Shown here in pieces: positions 9,167 to 18,981 of a stretch of 64,000 nucleotides of DNA (its first letter is position 1; each line of letters begins with the position of its first letter). Under the pieces are notes generated by a model. That model had not been told where the DNA came from. It saw only the letters and a list, made by a program, of their open reading frames with translations, and searched no databases. The DNA is from Deltaproteobacteria bacterium (lineage in GTDB: Bacteria; Desulfobacterota; Desulfarculia; Adiutricales; Adiutricaceae): assembly GCA_031265205.1 (NCBI GenBank), contig JAISCZ010000069.1:37306-101305 (forward strand), read 5' to 3'. Both the position numbers and the translations under genes were made by a program.

Positions 9167-10837
9167 GGAAACGCTTTTTTTTCGCGAAAGCGAGAGAAAG
9201 AGAGAGAGAGAGAAAAGCGCCAGGGTTCAGGAAAAAAAAGGGGCGAGAACCCGCGAGCGGGAACTGGGCGCTTAGCGGAAAACTTTGCTGAAAAGAAGGA
9301 TTAGGTAGGGCCCTAACTCAGGGAAAGGGCCGCGAGACGGGCGGAAGGGGACGGCGATTCGCGTCGGGGTGAGGAGATGGCATGAGAGAAGCCTTAGGGG
9401 GCCGGGGAACCGGGAGAAAACGGGGATAGGCTCGCGCCGACGCCTTAAGCCCTTTTGGGCCTTTTGGAGGCGAAGGCTCAAGCCGCTTCGCGGCCTTGTC
9501 CCGCCCTCGCGATGGCCGAGACATCCTCGCGATAGCCGAGGCGACCGCGCGCGCCCGTTCCGCCTTTCGCGAGAAATGGCGAGATTTCTCGTGGAAAAAG
9601 GGGCGAGAAGCGGCCTTCGCTAAAGGCGAAAGCCGCTTTCCATTCACGGTTGGGGCTCGTCTTGAGCGAGGCTCGGCCCGCCTAGACGCTATGCCCTTGG
9701 CCATTCCATCCCACGGAAGGAAACAAAAAAAGCCGCGTATCCAAGTCTCTTAATATCTTGAACGGCTAAATAGACTTGTTTCGCGAAAAGAAACTTTTCA
9801 AAAAGGGCTGAAAAGCTTGGCTCTTTCTTATCGCTAATGAGTCTCAATAATTTTTACATAATATCGTTATAGAGACTCAAAATCAATTGGCTCAAAATTA
9901 AATTTTTATAAGAGTGTAAAGATGAAATTATTAAGTAATTACCTAGAGTTATATAGGTAAATTTATTTTATGGCTATAATTAGCCTTAAAATTTTCGCCG
10001 TATTTATTTACAAATGAACCCGGCAAGGTCTCTATTTATTAGAAAAAAATGAGAATAATCCGCAAAAGAAATGGTATCTGGACGCGATTTTTTGACGAGC
10101 GTCGCCTGCCTTTTCGGAAAGGTAATCTTGATTTAAATTATCAAAATCCATAAATTTATGTAAAAAAGATGTTTTTAGGTAAATTAAATAAAAATTATGC
10201 TTAATTATTTAATTTCTTTCGGTAACCGTTCGCTTGTAGCGAGGGCTCTGGCTCAGAGTCGGCTCAAGTTCGCCACCATGTCCTGAAGAGGGCTTTCCTC
10301 GTGGCCAGCCCAAGCTCGCCTCCAGTCCCCAAAAAGCCAGCCCCGCGCCAGGATGAGCCCCACCCGCGCTTGAGCCCGTCCGATTTCTGGGAGAACGCCT
10401 TGGCCCCATATCCTGGCCCGCGCGCCTTAGCGAGTTGGGGGAAATCCGTTTCGTGGCCAGGCCAGCCCCACGGCGTGGGGACTTTCCGTCCGTGGGAAGG
10501 TAAGGTAACCCTGGCTCCAAGCCTGGCCATCGCAGAGGTTAATTCCCCCTGGAAATTACCGAAAGGCTTTTTTAACGCCGATTTTAACTTTCGCGCGCTT
10601 TAATCAGGAATAAAGCGCGAAAAATAGCTTGGGGGGACGGGGTTCAGCGCGAACGGATCTTGGCCTCCGCGCTTCCCCGGGCGAGGGCTAACGGCCTGGA
10701 GCGCCTTAGGTGGCGCGAGTGTCCTCTCGCGGGCGTCAAGCGTTCGCGGTTGGGGGCCTGGCGTGGCCCCGCGCCTGAGAGGCCCTGGCTTCAGCTGGAT
10801 TTCCGAGCGCCCTCGCGCGGGCGATTCTTGAGAGCGC
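9167..10837. other. 1.7-kb region without a convincing gene
   Basis: Three compositional parts are visible. At 9170-9760 the DNA is GC-rich with a GA-rich simple stretch (about 9190-9220). At 9770-10220 it is strongly AT-rich and stop-dense, and includes an inverted repeat GAGTCTC (9839-9845) / GAGACTC (9872-9878). At 10220-10830 it is GC-rich again. Frames in the GC-rich parts give Arg/Pro/Gly/Ser-rich proteins without family features. Words such as CCCACGGAAGG recur, which may mark decayed repeats. It may hold the promoter for the MATE-apbE unit near 9170-9300. Confidence 0.55.
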
Positions 10838-11926
10838 TTATTTTCGCGTAACAGTAAGCTCGCCATCGGCGCCAAGCTCGAAGGTCGTGTTTAAGGTGGA
10901 GTCCCCTTCCCCTTTTTCAATCATTATCGCGGTCAGCCCGTCCGCAAAATAATCTTGCGCGTGTTTGCGTAGGAAATCCTCCGTTCCTTGGAGCCCTAAG
11001 ACATAAAACGTCTGAGCCAGGACGCTCGCTTCGGTGGCGAAATAGGGACGCCTGACCAGGACGACTTGGATTTTTTTTTCGACTGGCTTTCCATTCCGCG
11101 GATCCAAGACGTTAGAGTAAATTATTCCGTCGCGTTCTATGGAAACGAGCGCGGTTTCCGAGGAAGCCCAAGCTTGGCTTTTGTTCGTAATTTCGCCAGG
11201 TTTTTCGTTCCCCCAAGGGTCGGTGAAAAGAGCGGTCCAGGAGTCATCGGGTTTTTTACGGGGATCTATTCCTAAAATCGATGACGTGGAGCCAGCGGAG
11301 ATGATGGCGTTAGTGAACCCTCTCATTACAAATGACCTGATAGCCTGGTCGATCGCGTAAGCTTTGGCGAAGGCTTGCAGATCAAGGGAGCATCCATCCT
11401 TGGTAAAAGAAATCTCATTGTTATCCTCGTCTATTACCAAATTCTGGACGCCAACTTTCGCGAGGGCGTTCTGAATTTCGTCAGGGGTAGGCCAATTCGC
11501 GAAAGTATCGCTATCAAATTGATAAAGTTTCCTGACGGGACCAATGGTTGGCTCAAAGAGGCCCATTGAATCTTCGCTATAGGAAATGGCTATTTGGACG
11601 GCCAAGATTGTGAGGACGTTGACCTTAATCTTTTCCCCGGCTTTGGCGTTGTTAAGGCGATAGATGTCGCTTCCTTCGAGGAAAGGCGAAAGGAGCCCGT
11701 CGTGGACGACGATGGTCAGCTCGGCTAAATCTAAGGCTTCTTTTCTCTCCTCCTCTGACCCCGAATCAGAAGGGATTATGATTTGGACTTCTCCATATGA
11801 GGCCTGGACGACTCTTTTAGTTTGCGGTATTTCGTCGGCCAGCGATATTTTAGGGGAAATAAGAGGCAATATCAAAAAGAGAGCGAGGCTCGCGCAAATT
11901 GATCTTGACAAAAAACTAATGAACAT
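10838..11926 (-). CDS. ApbE-like paralogue lacking metal-site residues
   Basis: A 362-residue protein, clearly homologous along its whole length to the ApbE at 6570-7661, with its own signal peptide (ICASLALFLILPLISPKISLA). Key motifs are altered. LDLGGIAKGFA has become LDLQAFAKAYA, NVGGE has become SAGST, and SHILDPRDG has become SNVLDPRNG. The metal-binding pair in ADVLAT has become ASVLAQ, so both Asp and Thr are gone. From what is known of ApbE chemistry, FMN transfer should be lost. The frame is intact and the rest is well kept, so it looks like a selected pseudoenzyme rather than a dying gene. It may bind flavin or a partner. Non-coding DNA lies on both sides, so it is probably a single-gene unit. 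Confidence 0.85.
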   Translation of the reverse strand: MFISFLSRSICASLALFLILPLISPKISLADEIPQTKRVVQASYGEVQIIIPSDSGSEEERKEALDLAELTIVVHDGLLSPFLEGSDIYRLNNAKAGEKIKVNVLTILAVQIAISYSEDSMGLFEPTIGPVRKLYQFDSDTFANWPTPDEIQNALAKVGVQNLVIDEDNNEISFTKDGCSLDLQAFAKAYAIDQAIRSFVMRGFTNAIISAGSTSSILGIDPRKKPDDSWTALFTDPWGNEKPGEITNKSQAWASSETALVSIERDGIIYSNVLDPRNGKPVEKKIQVVLVRRPYFATEASVLAQTFYVLGLQGTEDFLRKHAQDYFADGLTAIMIEKGEGDSTLNTTFELGADGELTVTRK

Positions 11927-12144
11927 GGCAAGAGTACCTTTCAGGCGTGGGTGACTTTAGAAGAGTATTTTTGTGACGCTAAAAGAAAATAGAAAAACGC
12001 CATTCCATCAGTTAGCTTGAAAATATGGAGCGCGCGGGTAATTAGGTGAATTCTAATCGCTGTACGACTCCATCGCGGGTTATTTATGAACTCGGCCGTT
12101 GGAACGGAGCTTCTCGCGGAGGTCTTGGGCGAGAGCGGACACCG

Positions 12145-13683
12145 TTATTTTCGGTTCGTTTTATTATTTAGAGGGGTATTTTGTCCCTTTGGAGCGTCTT
12201 TGGCTATGGCGGTTGATTCTTCGGTTGGAATTTGCTCGGAGGAAAAGAGGCGATTAGAGTGAATTTTTTCGGCGCCAGAGGCCTTTGACGGGGGCTTTCC
12301 GTGTTTGCGGCCCTTATCATGCCTTTTTCCGCCAGAGGTCTTTGGCTCGCTTTTGCCGTCTTTGTGGCGTTTGTCAGGTCCTTTGCCGCCAGAGGTTTTC
12401 GTCTCGGTTTCTGGGTCTTTTGGCGGTTCAACAGGCGTTTTGGGGACGTGGGGAGACGCGGGTGTCTCGGGTTCCGGGCCTTTTGGCGGCTCAACAGGCG
12501 TTTTTGGGCCGTGGGGAGACGCGGGCGTCTCGGGTTCCGGGCCTTTTGGCGGCTCAACAGGCGTTTTTGGGCCGTGGGGCGAGGCGGTCGCCTCGGGGTC
12601 TGGATTATTTTGCGGTATTTCCGTGGTTTCTTGCGTAATCTTCGCGAAGGCGCGCCAGTTAGGAATTATCAAATTTTCGTTTTTGCTTAACGAGGGAAAT
12701 AAGTTTGAAAATTTAGCGTAATATAGAGAAGTAACTTGGATATCTTCCATTTTTCGGCCAATTAAATAAGCCGCGTTCGCCGCTAAGGAGGCGTCGTTCG
12801 CTTCAACCAGAGCGGCTAAGTCCTTGACTAATGATTCTAATTCAATATCTCTATCCGCGTCCAGTAAGCCTAAATAATGGAAAACAACGACAAGAAACTT
12901 CACGGAGACTTTGAGAGATTTATTTGTCGCGCTGATAGCGTCGCTTAACGCGGCGGCAACGCTCAGATGAGCGGATTCATAAAGGATTGGCGTTCTGATG
13001 GAGCCACCATCTCGTAACTTTGAAATGATATCCGTAAGATGAAGTCTGTCGGATTGGACGCTTATTTCTCGCTCGCCAACTAAATTACCAAAAAGAGAAA
13101 AAGCGCTGGCCCAGCCGAAGGCGGGCGACGCGCTTAATTTTTGAAGATTTTGCGCGTAGGGCAAAGCGTTGTCGCCAAGTAAAAATGGCGTAATTTCCTG
13201 GGGTAGTCGATCTATATTAGGATTGGGAAAATCCAGAGTTTTCGCGAGCGTTTCGCCTCTCCAACGCTCCCTTAGGAGCGTTTGGCTCGAGACCCATTCA
13301 TCCCACAAATTTTGAAAAATTGGGTCTCCAAGCGCAACTCTCGCGCGTCGCGCTTCGCCGTTAAGCAATCTGGCTCCACGCTCGGAAACTGGAAAGAACG
13401 TTTCAACTCCTTCAATGCGCAACCAAATAACGCGATCGCGCGAAGGGGAATCTAATATTTGTTGAAATTCCGTCCAGTTAGATTTCAGTTTCGCTATGAC
13501 AAACCCGCCGTCATCCCGATAATTGATACTTGGCGCGGAGTCCATAAGTGACGCGAAACCGGAAAAATCGTCCACGCCCATAATTTGGCGGATTCGATCG
13601 ACGTATCGAATGTGGCCAGAAGCCACCCAGTGAAGCCACTCTGTCGCGGTTAAAGCGAGCGTCTGAAAGAAAACGGGTTCCAT
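12145..13683 (-). CDS. Unknown protein with proline-rich repeat tail, third gene of Hsp70-helicase operon
   Basis: A 512-residue product. The ATG at 13683 overlaps the helicase stop (TAATG), so translation is coupled; the open frame runs further upstream but only inside the helicase gene. The first 370 residues are folded-looking and match no family I recognise (starting MEPVFFQTLALTATEWLHW). The tail, from about residue 375, is disordered: three near-identical 21-residue units (ETPASPHGPKTPVEPPKGPEP type, DNA at about 12410-12600), then a Lys/Gly-rich stretch with GGKGPDKRHK and GGKRHDKGRK. Such basic tails can bind nucleic acid or acidic partners. Its place after an Hsp70-like ATPase and a helicase suggests a specificity or effector subunit. 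This function is inferred only. Confidence 0.75.
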   Translation of the reverse strand: MEPVFFQTLALTATEWLHWVASGHIRYVDRIRQIMGVDDFSGFASLMDSAPSINYRDDGGFVIAKLKSNWTEFQQILDSPSRDRVIWLRIEGVETFFPVSERGARLLNGEARRARVALGDPIFQNLWDEWVSSQTLLRERWRGETLAKTLDFPNPNIDRLPQEITPFLLGDNALPYAQNLQKLSASPAFGWASAFSLFGNLVGEREISVQSDRLHLTDIISKLRDGGSIRTPILYESAHLSVAAALSDAISATNKSLKVSVKFLVVVFHYLGLLDADRDIELESLVKDLAALVEANDASLAANAAYLIGRKMEDIQVTSLYYAKFSNLFPSLSKNENLIIPNWRAFAKITQETTEIPQNNPDPEATASPHGPKTPVEPPKGPEPETPASPHGPKTPVEPPKGPEPETPASPHVPKTPVEPPKDPETETKTSGGKGPDKRHKDGKSEPKTSGGKRHDKGRKHGKPPSKASGAEKIHSNRLFSSEQIPTEESTAIAKDAPKGQNTPLNNKTNRK

Positions 13684-14852
13684 TAGAAAAATACCTCTGG
13701 CGCGTTGTGGTCGCTGGAAATATCCGATAAGTTTGTCCTGGTCACCCCATCGGCGGGCAAATCGTTTAAATAAGGATGGCACTTTTGTCCGCTGTAGGAA
13801 AGGAATAAACTTTCGCGACTGCGCGTTACGGCGACAAATAAGAGTCGTTTCCCTAAGGATGGATTGTTTTTAAGATTTTTGCGAGAGGTTAAAAATTTGT
13901 CCGCCGTTAAGAAGGGGATAAAAACGTTTTTAAAATCAAGGCCTTTCGCGCTGTGGTAGGTCATGAGGTAAACGACTGGCCTAAGCGCGCTTTCAAATAA
14001 ATCTCCGTATTTGTTGCCAAGGTACATAACGGGAATATTATGACCTTTAAAATAATTATTAAGCGGGTCATAGTCAAAAGTAGTCCGTACCCGCTGAGGT
14101 TTTTCAGGCGTCGGCGCGTTATTTTCCCTAGCGATGTGGCGAGCGAAATTATAAATTTCTTCGTGTGTTGAAAATAGAATCGCGCTCGGGTCTCCTGATT
14201 TAGCCCTGCTTTTGGCTTCTTTCCACGCCCAGGAGGCTTCATCCTCCACATTATCGGCGCGCATTAACGTAATTGAAGCGTTGGGGTTAGTCGCCGCCTT
14301 CAAGCCTTCGGTTATCTTGGTTTCTGGCATTATCGAGTGAGCGACCTTGCAGAGACGCGCGGTTAGCCTGAAGACTTCAATTAACTCTAAAATTTTAGGC
14401 CTAAGAGTTTTGACGATATCGTCGTAATCGACGCACCCATCGTAAATTTGCTGATCGGGGTCTCCGGCTATATACAGATGGTTTGAGAAAGATTTAATTG
14501 TTATTAATTTTTGCCGTTCCGTGTCCTGGACCTCGTCCAAAAACACGAAATCATATTTCTTTCTGTTGCTGAGAAACTTATAGTAGGTTAAGATATCCGC
14601 TTGATTGGAAATATTCTCAAATCCAGGAGTTGTTTTGACCAAGGAGACGAGAGTGTTAGTGTAAGTTATATAGCATAATGACGCTCTGGGGTTTAATTCG
14701 GCGATTTTTTCCATAACGTGAAGCAGTATTAACGTTTTTCCCGTGCCCGCGAATCCTTGAATCCAATAATCAGTATTGGGTTTCCCAAGAATTTCCCCTA
14801 TAATATTGTGCTGCTTGTCGCTTAATTTTGAAAAATCAACCCACCAGCTCAT
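13683..14852 (-). CDS. Small UvrD-type superfamily 1 helicase/ATPase
   Basis: A 389-residue SF1 protein, about half the size of UvrD. Walker A is GFAGTGKT (residues 33-40). Walker B is FVFLDEVQDT (about 103-112), followed by AGDPDQQIYDG (motif III), TYHSAKGLDFKNV (motif V, about 300) and LFVAVTRSRESLFL (motif VI). The 1B and 2B insert domains of UvrD are short or absent, so it may act as a translocase or nucleic-acid sensor rather than a processive helicase. It starts five bases after the Hsp70-like gene stops, and its own stop overlaps the next start. The three genes are therefore one operon. Confidence 0.88.
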   Translation of the reverse strand: MSWWVDFSKLSDKQHNIIGEILGKPNTDYWIQGFAGTGKTLILLHVMEKIAELNPRASLCYITYTNTLVSLVKTTPGFENISNQADILTYYKFLSNRKKYDFVFLDEVQDTERQKLITIKSFSNHLYIAGDPDQQIYDGCVDYDDIVKTLRPKILELIEVFRLTARLCKVAHSIMPETKITEGLKAATNPNASITLMRADNVEDEASWAWKEAKSRAKSGDPSAILFSTHEEIYNFARHIARENNAPTPEKPQRVRTTFDYDPLNNYFKGHNIPVMYLGNKYGDLFESALRPVVYLMTYHSAKGLDFKNVFIPFLTADKFLTSRKNLKNNPSLGKRLLFVAVTRSRESLFLSYSGQKCHPYLNDLPADGVTRTNLSDISSDHNAPEVFF

Positions 14853-14857
14853 AGTAA

Positions 14858-17344
14858 CTAATTCCTTTCAGGAAGCGTCATTTTGTCAATTGATGACACA
14901 AGGTTATCGATATTGTACGGTAAATCCTTAGTTCTTTTTTGGCTTAGACGATAATTATCCGATTTTGTTTTGGCCCGCTCATTTAGTTCTTTTAGCCCCA
15001 GAGCGTTTGACGCGGAAATTAAATATCTGAGATCGTCTTGATCAATAGAGCCGTCGTCAAGTTTCTTTTCCAATAGATTGACAATTTCTTTGAGCAGGGC
15101 CCGTCCCTCAGGCTTTCCATTCGCGTGAAGATAATTTCCGAGAACGGACAAAGAGGGTATATAATCAGGCTTAAATTTCAGCGATTCGCGAAGCAAAAGT
15201 TCTTTTTTGGCGCCTGTCTCGCTTAAAGCTAAATTATAAGCGGTAATATACGTTGCCTCACGCTGATAAGCCTTTCTAGCCCAGTCATTCGAGCGTTCGC
15301 TTTTACCGCACTTCGCGTAAGCGTAGCATATAGTACTCGCGAAATTTTCTGACGGATCAATTCGTTCCGCCGCCGCGAACATGTCAGCGGCCGTTTCAAA
15401 CGCTTCCGCTTTATAAGCCGCCCAAGCGTAAGCGATAACCACTGCTTTAGGAAGGCGGCTACCGTATTTTAGAAGAGCAATGTTAAATTTCTGTTTGGCG
15501 TCCATCATTTTTTGATCGATGGCGCTCATCTCTTGGTTGGCCAGAGGATTTATTAACGTGGTTTTGGCTATTTTGTCGGCGATTTTGGCTTCAACTTCAA
15601 GTAATTTGTCGTGGGTAATATTGGCGAAAATAGTTACTTCTTCGTCTTTGCGGAACCCTTCTGATGTTGAGGAGTTAATTTTCATTACTCCGAGGATTTT
15701 CTGGGCGCTACTCACGCAGATTGGCAGTTCAGCGGTTTTTTGGCCATGTTCGCCGACGCGGCACTTAATTTCGCGTCTTTCCGAGCTGGGCACTTCTGAC
15801 GAGGCCGGAATAATAATCTCGCGGCGGTCGCCGCGCGTGATGATAAAAATATCCTCGGAGGTAATGGGGGAGATAAAATCAAATCCAAACGCGTGAAACC
15901 CCAGGCTATGCAGAGAGGCGCCCAGTGAAACGTGGCTACGTAAATCGGAAGGGACTATTTCCCGAACTGAGGACGGCAAATTTTCCATGACCGCCGCGCG
16001 GATTATGGGATTGGCGGCGCTGCCGCCAATAAAGAGGACGGCGTCCAGCAGTTCGCGGGCAATTCCGGATTTTTTGATAGCGTCTTCCACCGGCGCGAAG
16101 ACGTGATTGGAGCTTATCAGGGGGTCATAATTTTCGGTAAACGGGGAAAGAACGTCGGCGAACTCTGAAAGAGACATGGCTGGCGACTTGAGGCTCAGGT
16201 TCTGGCCCCTGATCGCGAAGTCGGGGATGGGGAGATCGGTGAAGGGCCCGACGGGAGCGGCCCTCATCTGGTCTATAGTTTTTACCCCTTTAGTGGCAAT
16301 CCATTCGCAGGCCACCACTTTAAGACGTTCCGCCGTCGGCTGCAACCGCGGTATCAGGCGCTCCTCGATATCCCGTAACTCCGGATCGAACCCCGGAGTC
16401 TCAGCCAGCATTTGCGGGAGCAGAACGTTTTTGGCGATCGCGCGGTCAAAATCGTCGCCCCCCAGGGCCGTAAATCTGGAAATGGCTTTGTTGCGTGATT
16501 TTAAGGGTTTTTTGGTGATATCGACTTCCAAAATAGAAATATCGCAGGTTCCCGCCCCAAAATCGTAGACGAGGATATTGGCGCTTCCCTCGCGGAGTTT
16601 TTCCAGAAATTCGTCGCTTTGGTTGGGGTGAGGCGACTGGGACGATTCGCGCATAAAACTTAAAAAAGCGGCGTTCGGCTCGTCGATCAGGCCGCTTTCC
16701 GTGACGCTGAGGCCAGCCTCCGCCATGTCGGCGAGCAGATCCCGCCGTTGGTTGGCTTCAAAAGAAGCCGGCACGGACACCGCGAAACTGATTTCTTGGG
16801 GCAAACTCAGCTCGCGTATCGCTTTCTTGACCGCTTCCAGGAGACATTTAAAGAACTCCCTGGTCGCGTCGTTAGCGTCCTGAATAACGACCGTGTTTTC
16901 CTGGCCTTCTTTGAGCGCCGTTTCCGGGTAGGTGGGGCCGATATCCACGCCCAGCCTCATTTTGAAGGAGGAAAAAATATCCCGGCCCTCAAAGAGCGAC
17001 TGTCTCAGGCGGTAGGCCTCCCGCCCAAACAGCAAGCGGCCGCGGCGCCAGGCGAGAACGGTGTTGACTAAGTGGTGGGAGATGGTTCCGCCAAACTCGT
17101 CCGGCTGCTCGACTGGAAGGGTTCGCGCGGTCAGGGCGCCGGCCGCGGTAAGGGCGATGAGGCTGACCACGCTCGTGGAGGTGCCGAAATCTATCCCCAC
17201 GTAGGTCTTGCGCGCGATAGCCGTTCTTACTTCCCCGGAAATGGAGCTGGGGCTGATCAGCCACTGGCCGTATTTGGCCGGGGTAGCCGCTGGAGAGCCG
17301 TCAACTAATTCCCATTCTGGCTCGAAAGAACCGTCTTTGCTCAT
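14858..17344 (-). CDS. Hsp70-like ATPase with C-terminal TPR-type repeats
   Basis: An 828-residue protein. The actin/Hsp70 nucleotide-binding domain starts near residue 48 (YVGIDFGTSTSVVSL, phosphate 1). It continues with INEP-like LIDEPNAAFLSF, phosphate 2 ILVYDFGAGTCDISIL (about 260) and the adenosine motif FIGGSAANPIIR. A divergent beta-rich region follows (about 540-610). From about residue 630 come degenerate tetratricopeptide-like helices (AYAWAAYKAEAFETAADMFAAAERIDP) in place of the DnaK lid and EEVD-type tail. It is thus not housekeeping DnaK, and no dnaJ or grpE is nearby. The ATG at 17344 follows GGGAG. It heads a three-gene operon with a helicase and an unknown protein, an arrangement that resembles defence or stress modules. 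Confidence 0.88.
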   Translation of the reverse strand: MSKDGSFEPEWELVDGSPAATPAKYGQWLISPSSISGEVRTAIARKTYVGIDFGTSTSVVSLIALTAAGALTARTLPVEQPDEFGGTISHHLVNTVLAWRRGRLLFGREAYRLRQSLFEGRDIFSSFKMRLGVDIGPTYPETALKEGQENTVVIQDANDATREFFKCLLEAVKKAIRELSLPQEISFAVSVPASFEANQRRDLLADMAEAGLSVTESGLIDEPNAAFLSFMRESSQSPHPNQSDEFLEKLREGSANILVYDFGAGTCDISILEVDITKKPLKSRNKAISRFTALGGDDFDRAIAKNVLLPQMLAETPGFDPELRDIEERLIPRLQPTAERLKVVACEWIATKGVKTIDQMRAAPVGPFTDLPIPDFAIRGQNLSLKSPAMSLSEFADVLSPFTENYDPLISSNHVFAPVEDAIKKSGIARELLDAVLFIGGSAANPIIRAAVMENLPSSVREIVPSDLRSHVSLGASLHSLGFHAFGFDFISPITSEDIFIITRGDRREIIIPASSEVPSSERREIKCRVGEHGQKTAELPICVSSAQKILGVMKINSSTSEGFRKDEEVTIFANITHDKLLEVEAKIADKIAKTTLINPLANQEMSAIDQKMMDAKQKFNIALLKYGSRLPKAVVIAYAWAAYKAEAFETAADMFAAAERIDPSENFASTICYAYAKCGKSERSNDWARKAYQREATYITAYNLALSETGAKKELLLRESLKFKPDYIPSLSVLGNYLHANGKPEGRALLKEIVNLLEKKLDDGSIDQDDLRYLISASNALGLKELNERAKTKSDNYRLSQKRTKDLPYNIDNLVSSIDKMTLPERN

Positions 17345-18123
17345 CTAAACGCTCCCATTTTTTAACGGAAATCGTCTCGCGACGATAAAGGTATCTTAAC
17401 GGCTAACATGACAGTTAACAAGTCAACTTAAAAACTTTTTTGGTGGCGATATTTAATTTTTTAAATATCTATTTGATATAAAAATATATTTTATTTTTAT
17501 AAATTATTTAAAATATTCTTATTATTAATGTATAAAAAATTTTTTAACATTAATTATATTTATTATAACATAAAAATATATTTTTTTAATTTTTTTAGTA
17601 TATCATTTAGTCTCTTTAAGGAAGTTCAATATACATCTCCAACGCCGCGGCGCCGACTGCCCCGCCTTTGGGCGCGCGACTTGGCGTCGCGCTTATTTCC
17701 CTGTGAGCGTTGGGCCAAAGAACGAGCGGACTCGGCGGACCAGCGGAACAGTCGCTATTTTTAAAGAAAGGTCTGTCCCATTCGACCGCGCCCTCGTGGC
17801 AATATTTCCGCCTCCCCCCGAGCCATCGCCTTTTCTCCGGTGAAAACAAATTTAATTGACAGAAAATTGTTGACAAAAAACGCCGTTACGTTGTAACTTT
17901 GTCGCGGATAAGTCTCTTCACTCCAACTTCTCCGCCATAAGGGCCCAAAACGGCCTTCCCTCTCCTTCCTCGGCTCGCGAGCGCCTTTGGGGCTCCCCCA
18001 AGCCAAGGGAATGGCATTTTTTTTGCCGTTAATTTTAATTAACGCGGTTTCGCGAAAGGGTTATCCTCTTTTTCTTGGGAAATCGGGGATTTCGCTTTGG
18101 GCGGTTGAGCGTGGAGAAAAACC
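17345..18123. other. Intergenic region between divergent operons, AT-rich
   Basis: This 0.78-kb gap separates the Hsp70 operon (leftward) from the iron-sulfur operon (rightward). The part at about 17440-17620 is extremely AT-rich with runs of T and A and no usable frame. The part at 17640-17800 is GC-rich and non-coding. Promoters for both operons must lie here; a candidate for the rightward one is listed separately. Confidence 0.6.
17856..17898 (+). promoter_or_regulatory. Candidate promoter with paired TTGACA boxes
   Basis: Two perfect TTGACA boxes lie at 17856-17861 and 17870-17875. Seventeen bases after the second lies GTAACT (17893-17898), a weak -10. The small inverted repeat GTTAC-GTT-GTAAC overlaps it and could be an operator. 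It faces the iron-sulfur operon but is 225 bases from its first start. Confidence 0.35.
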
Positions 18124-18981
18124 TTGTCCCGGAGATACTTTCTCGCGGTGGCTATCGCCTTGGCCCTTCCGGTCGGATGGACCGCGGCGGGGCGCGCCCA
18201 AGAACAAGCCTTGGAATACATTCGCTGGGAATACTCGCCTCCCTCGCGTCATCGCGACGGTCTCGGGAGGGTGGAACTTAATTTGCTGGCCAACGGCGGG
18301 TCCAAGCTTGAGGACGGCGAATATTTTTACCGGGTTACGCCCCTCGCGAGCTACCGGGAGGTGGCCGCGACGGCGGAGCCATATCTTATCAAGGGCCGGT
18401 TCCCGCCCGGGGAGACAACCCTCTCCATCGAATCGGGGACCTACGTCTTTTTGGAGATCCAGGGGAGCGCCCTCGTAGCTGGCGCGAGGCGTTTCGCCCA
18501 AACCCAGCTTTTGCTCTTCGGCGACTCGCCCTCACCGCCTCCCTTCTCCTCCAACGCGAAGGACCCAAGGTGGCCGGCCTATGACTTTCGGGGGACCGGG
18601 GAGATCTTTTGGCCCCAGGTGGGTCAGGATTTTATTTTAATCCCCAGGGCCCCGACGGAACTCGCTGGCCCCATTCAAGTCTGGGAGAGAGAGGCGCCCG
18701 CCTTGGGGGAGCGTCGGGAGGAGGGGGCGGGGATCGCCTTTACGCCGGCGACGGACAAAAAGCTCGCGTCCCAAAGCGGCAGAGCCAATAAACCGCTCTT
18801 TTTCGTGGCCCCCTTAAAGGGCGGGGGAAGCCTTTCCTACTCCATTTACGTCCACCGCAACCGCTACGCCGGGGAAAACTTGCCCTTGGGCCTTCTCGTT
18901 TTTTCGGGCGCCTTGGCGGCGACCGCCGTCCCCGTGGGCTTGGCCTTAAAAAAGAAGGGAGCCAAGCGCCATGAGGCTTAG
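18124..18981 (+). CDS. Exported protein with C-terminal membrane anchor, first gene of iron-sulfur operon
   Basis: A 285-residue protein read from TTG at 18124, with GTGGAG eight bases upstream. The N-terminus is a clear signal peptide (YFLAVAIALALPVGWTAAGRA). The C-terminus has one hydrophobic segment followed by basic residues (LPLGLLVFSGALAATAVPVGLALKKKG), so the body should be periplasmic and anchored. I do not recognise the fold. It has no CxxC or CxxCH cluster motifs, so it probably does not carry metal clusters. Its last 11 bases overlap the start of the membrane ferredoxin gene. By position it may be an assembly or periplasmic partner of that protein. Confidence 0.7.
   Translation: MSRRYFLAVAIALALPVGWTAAGRAQEQALEYIRWEYSPPSRHRDGLGRVELNLLANGGSKLEDGEYFYRVTPLASYREVAATAEPYLIKGRFPPGETTLSIESGTYVFLEIQGSALVAGARRFAQTQLLLFGDSPSPPPFSSNAKDPRWPAYDFRGTGEIFWPQVGQDFILIPRAPTELAGPIQVWEREAPALGERREEGAGIAFTPATDKKLASQSGRANKPLFFVAPLKGGGSLSYSIYVHRNRYAGENLPLGLLVFSGALAATAVPVGLALKKKGAKRHEA

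Noticed and set aside
14858..17344. Housekeeping DnaK
   Set aside because: The substrate-binding domain, lid and grpE/dnaJ neighbours are missing and a TPR-like tail replaces them.
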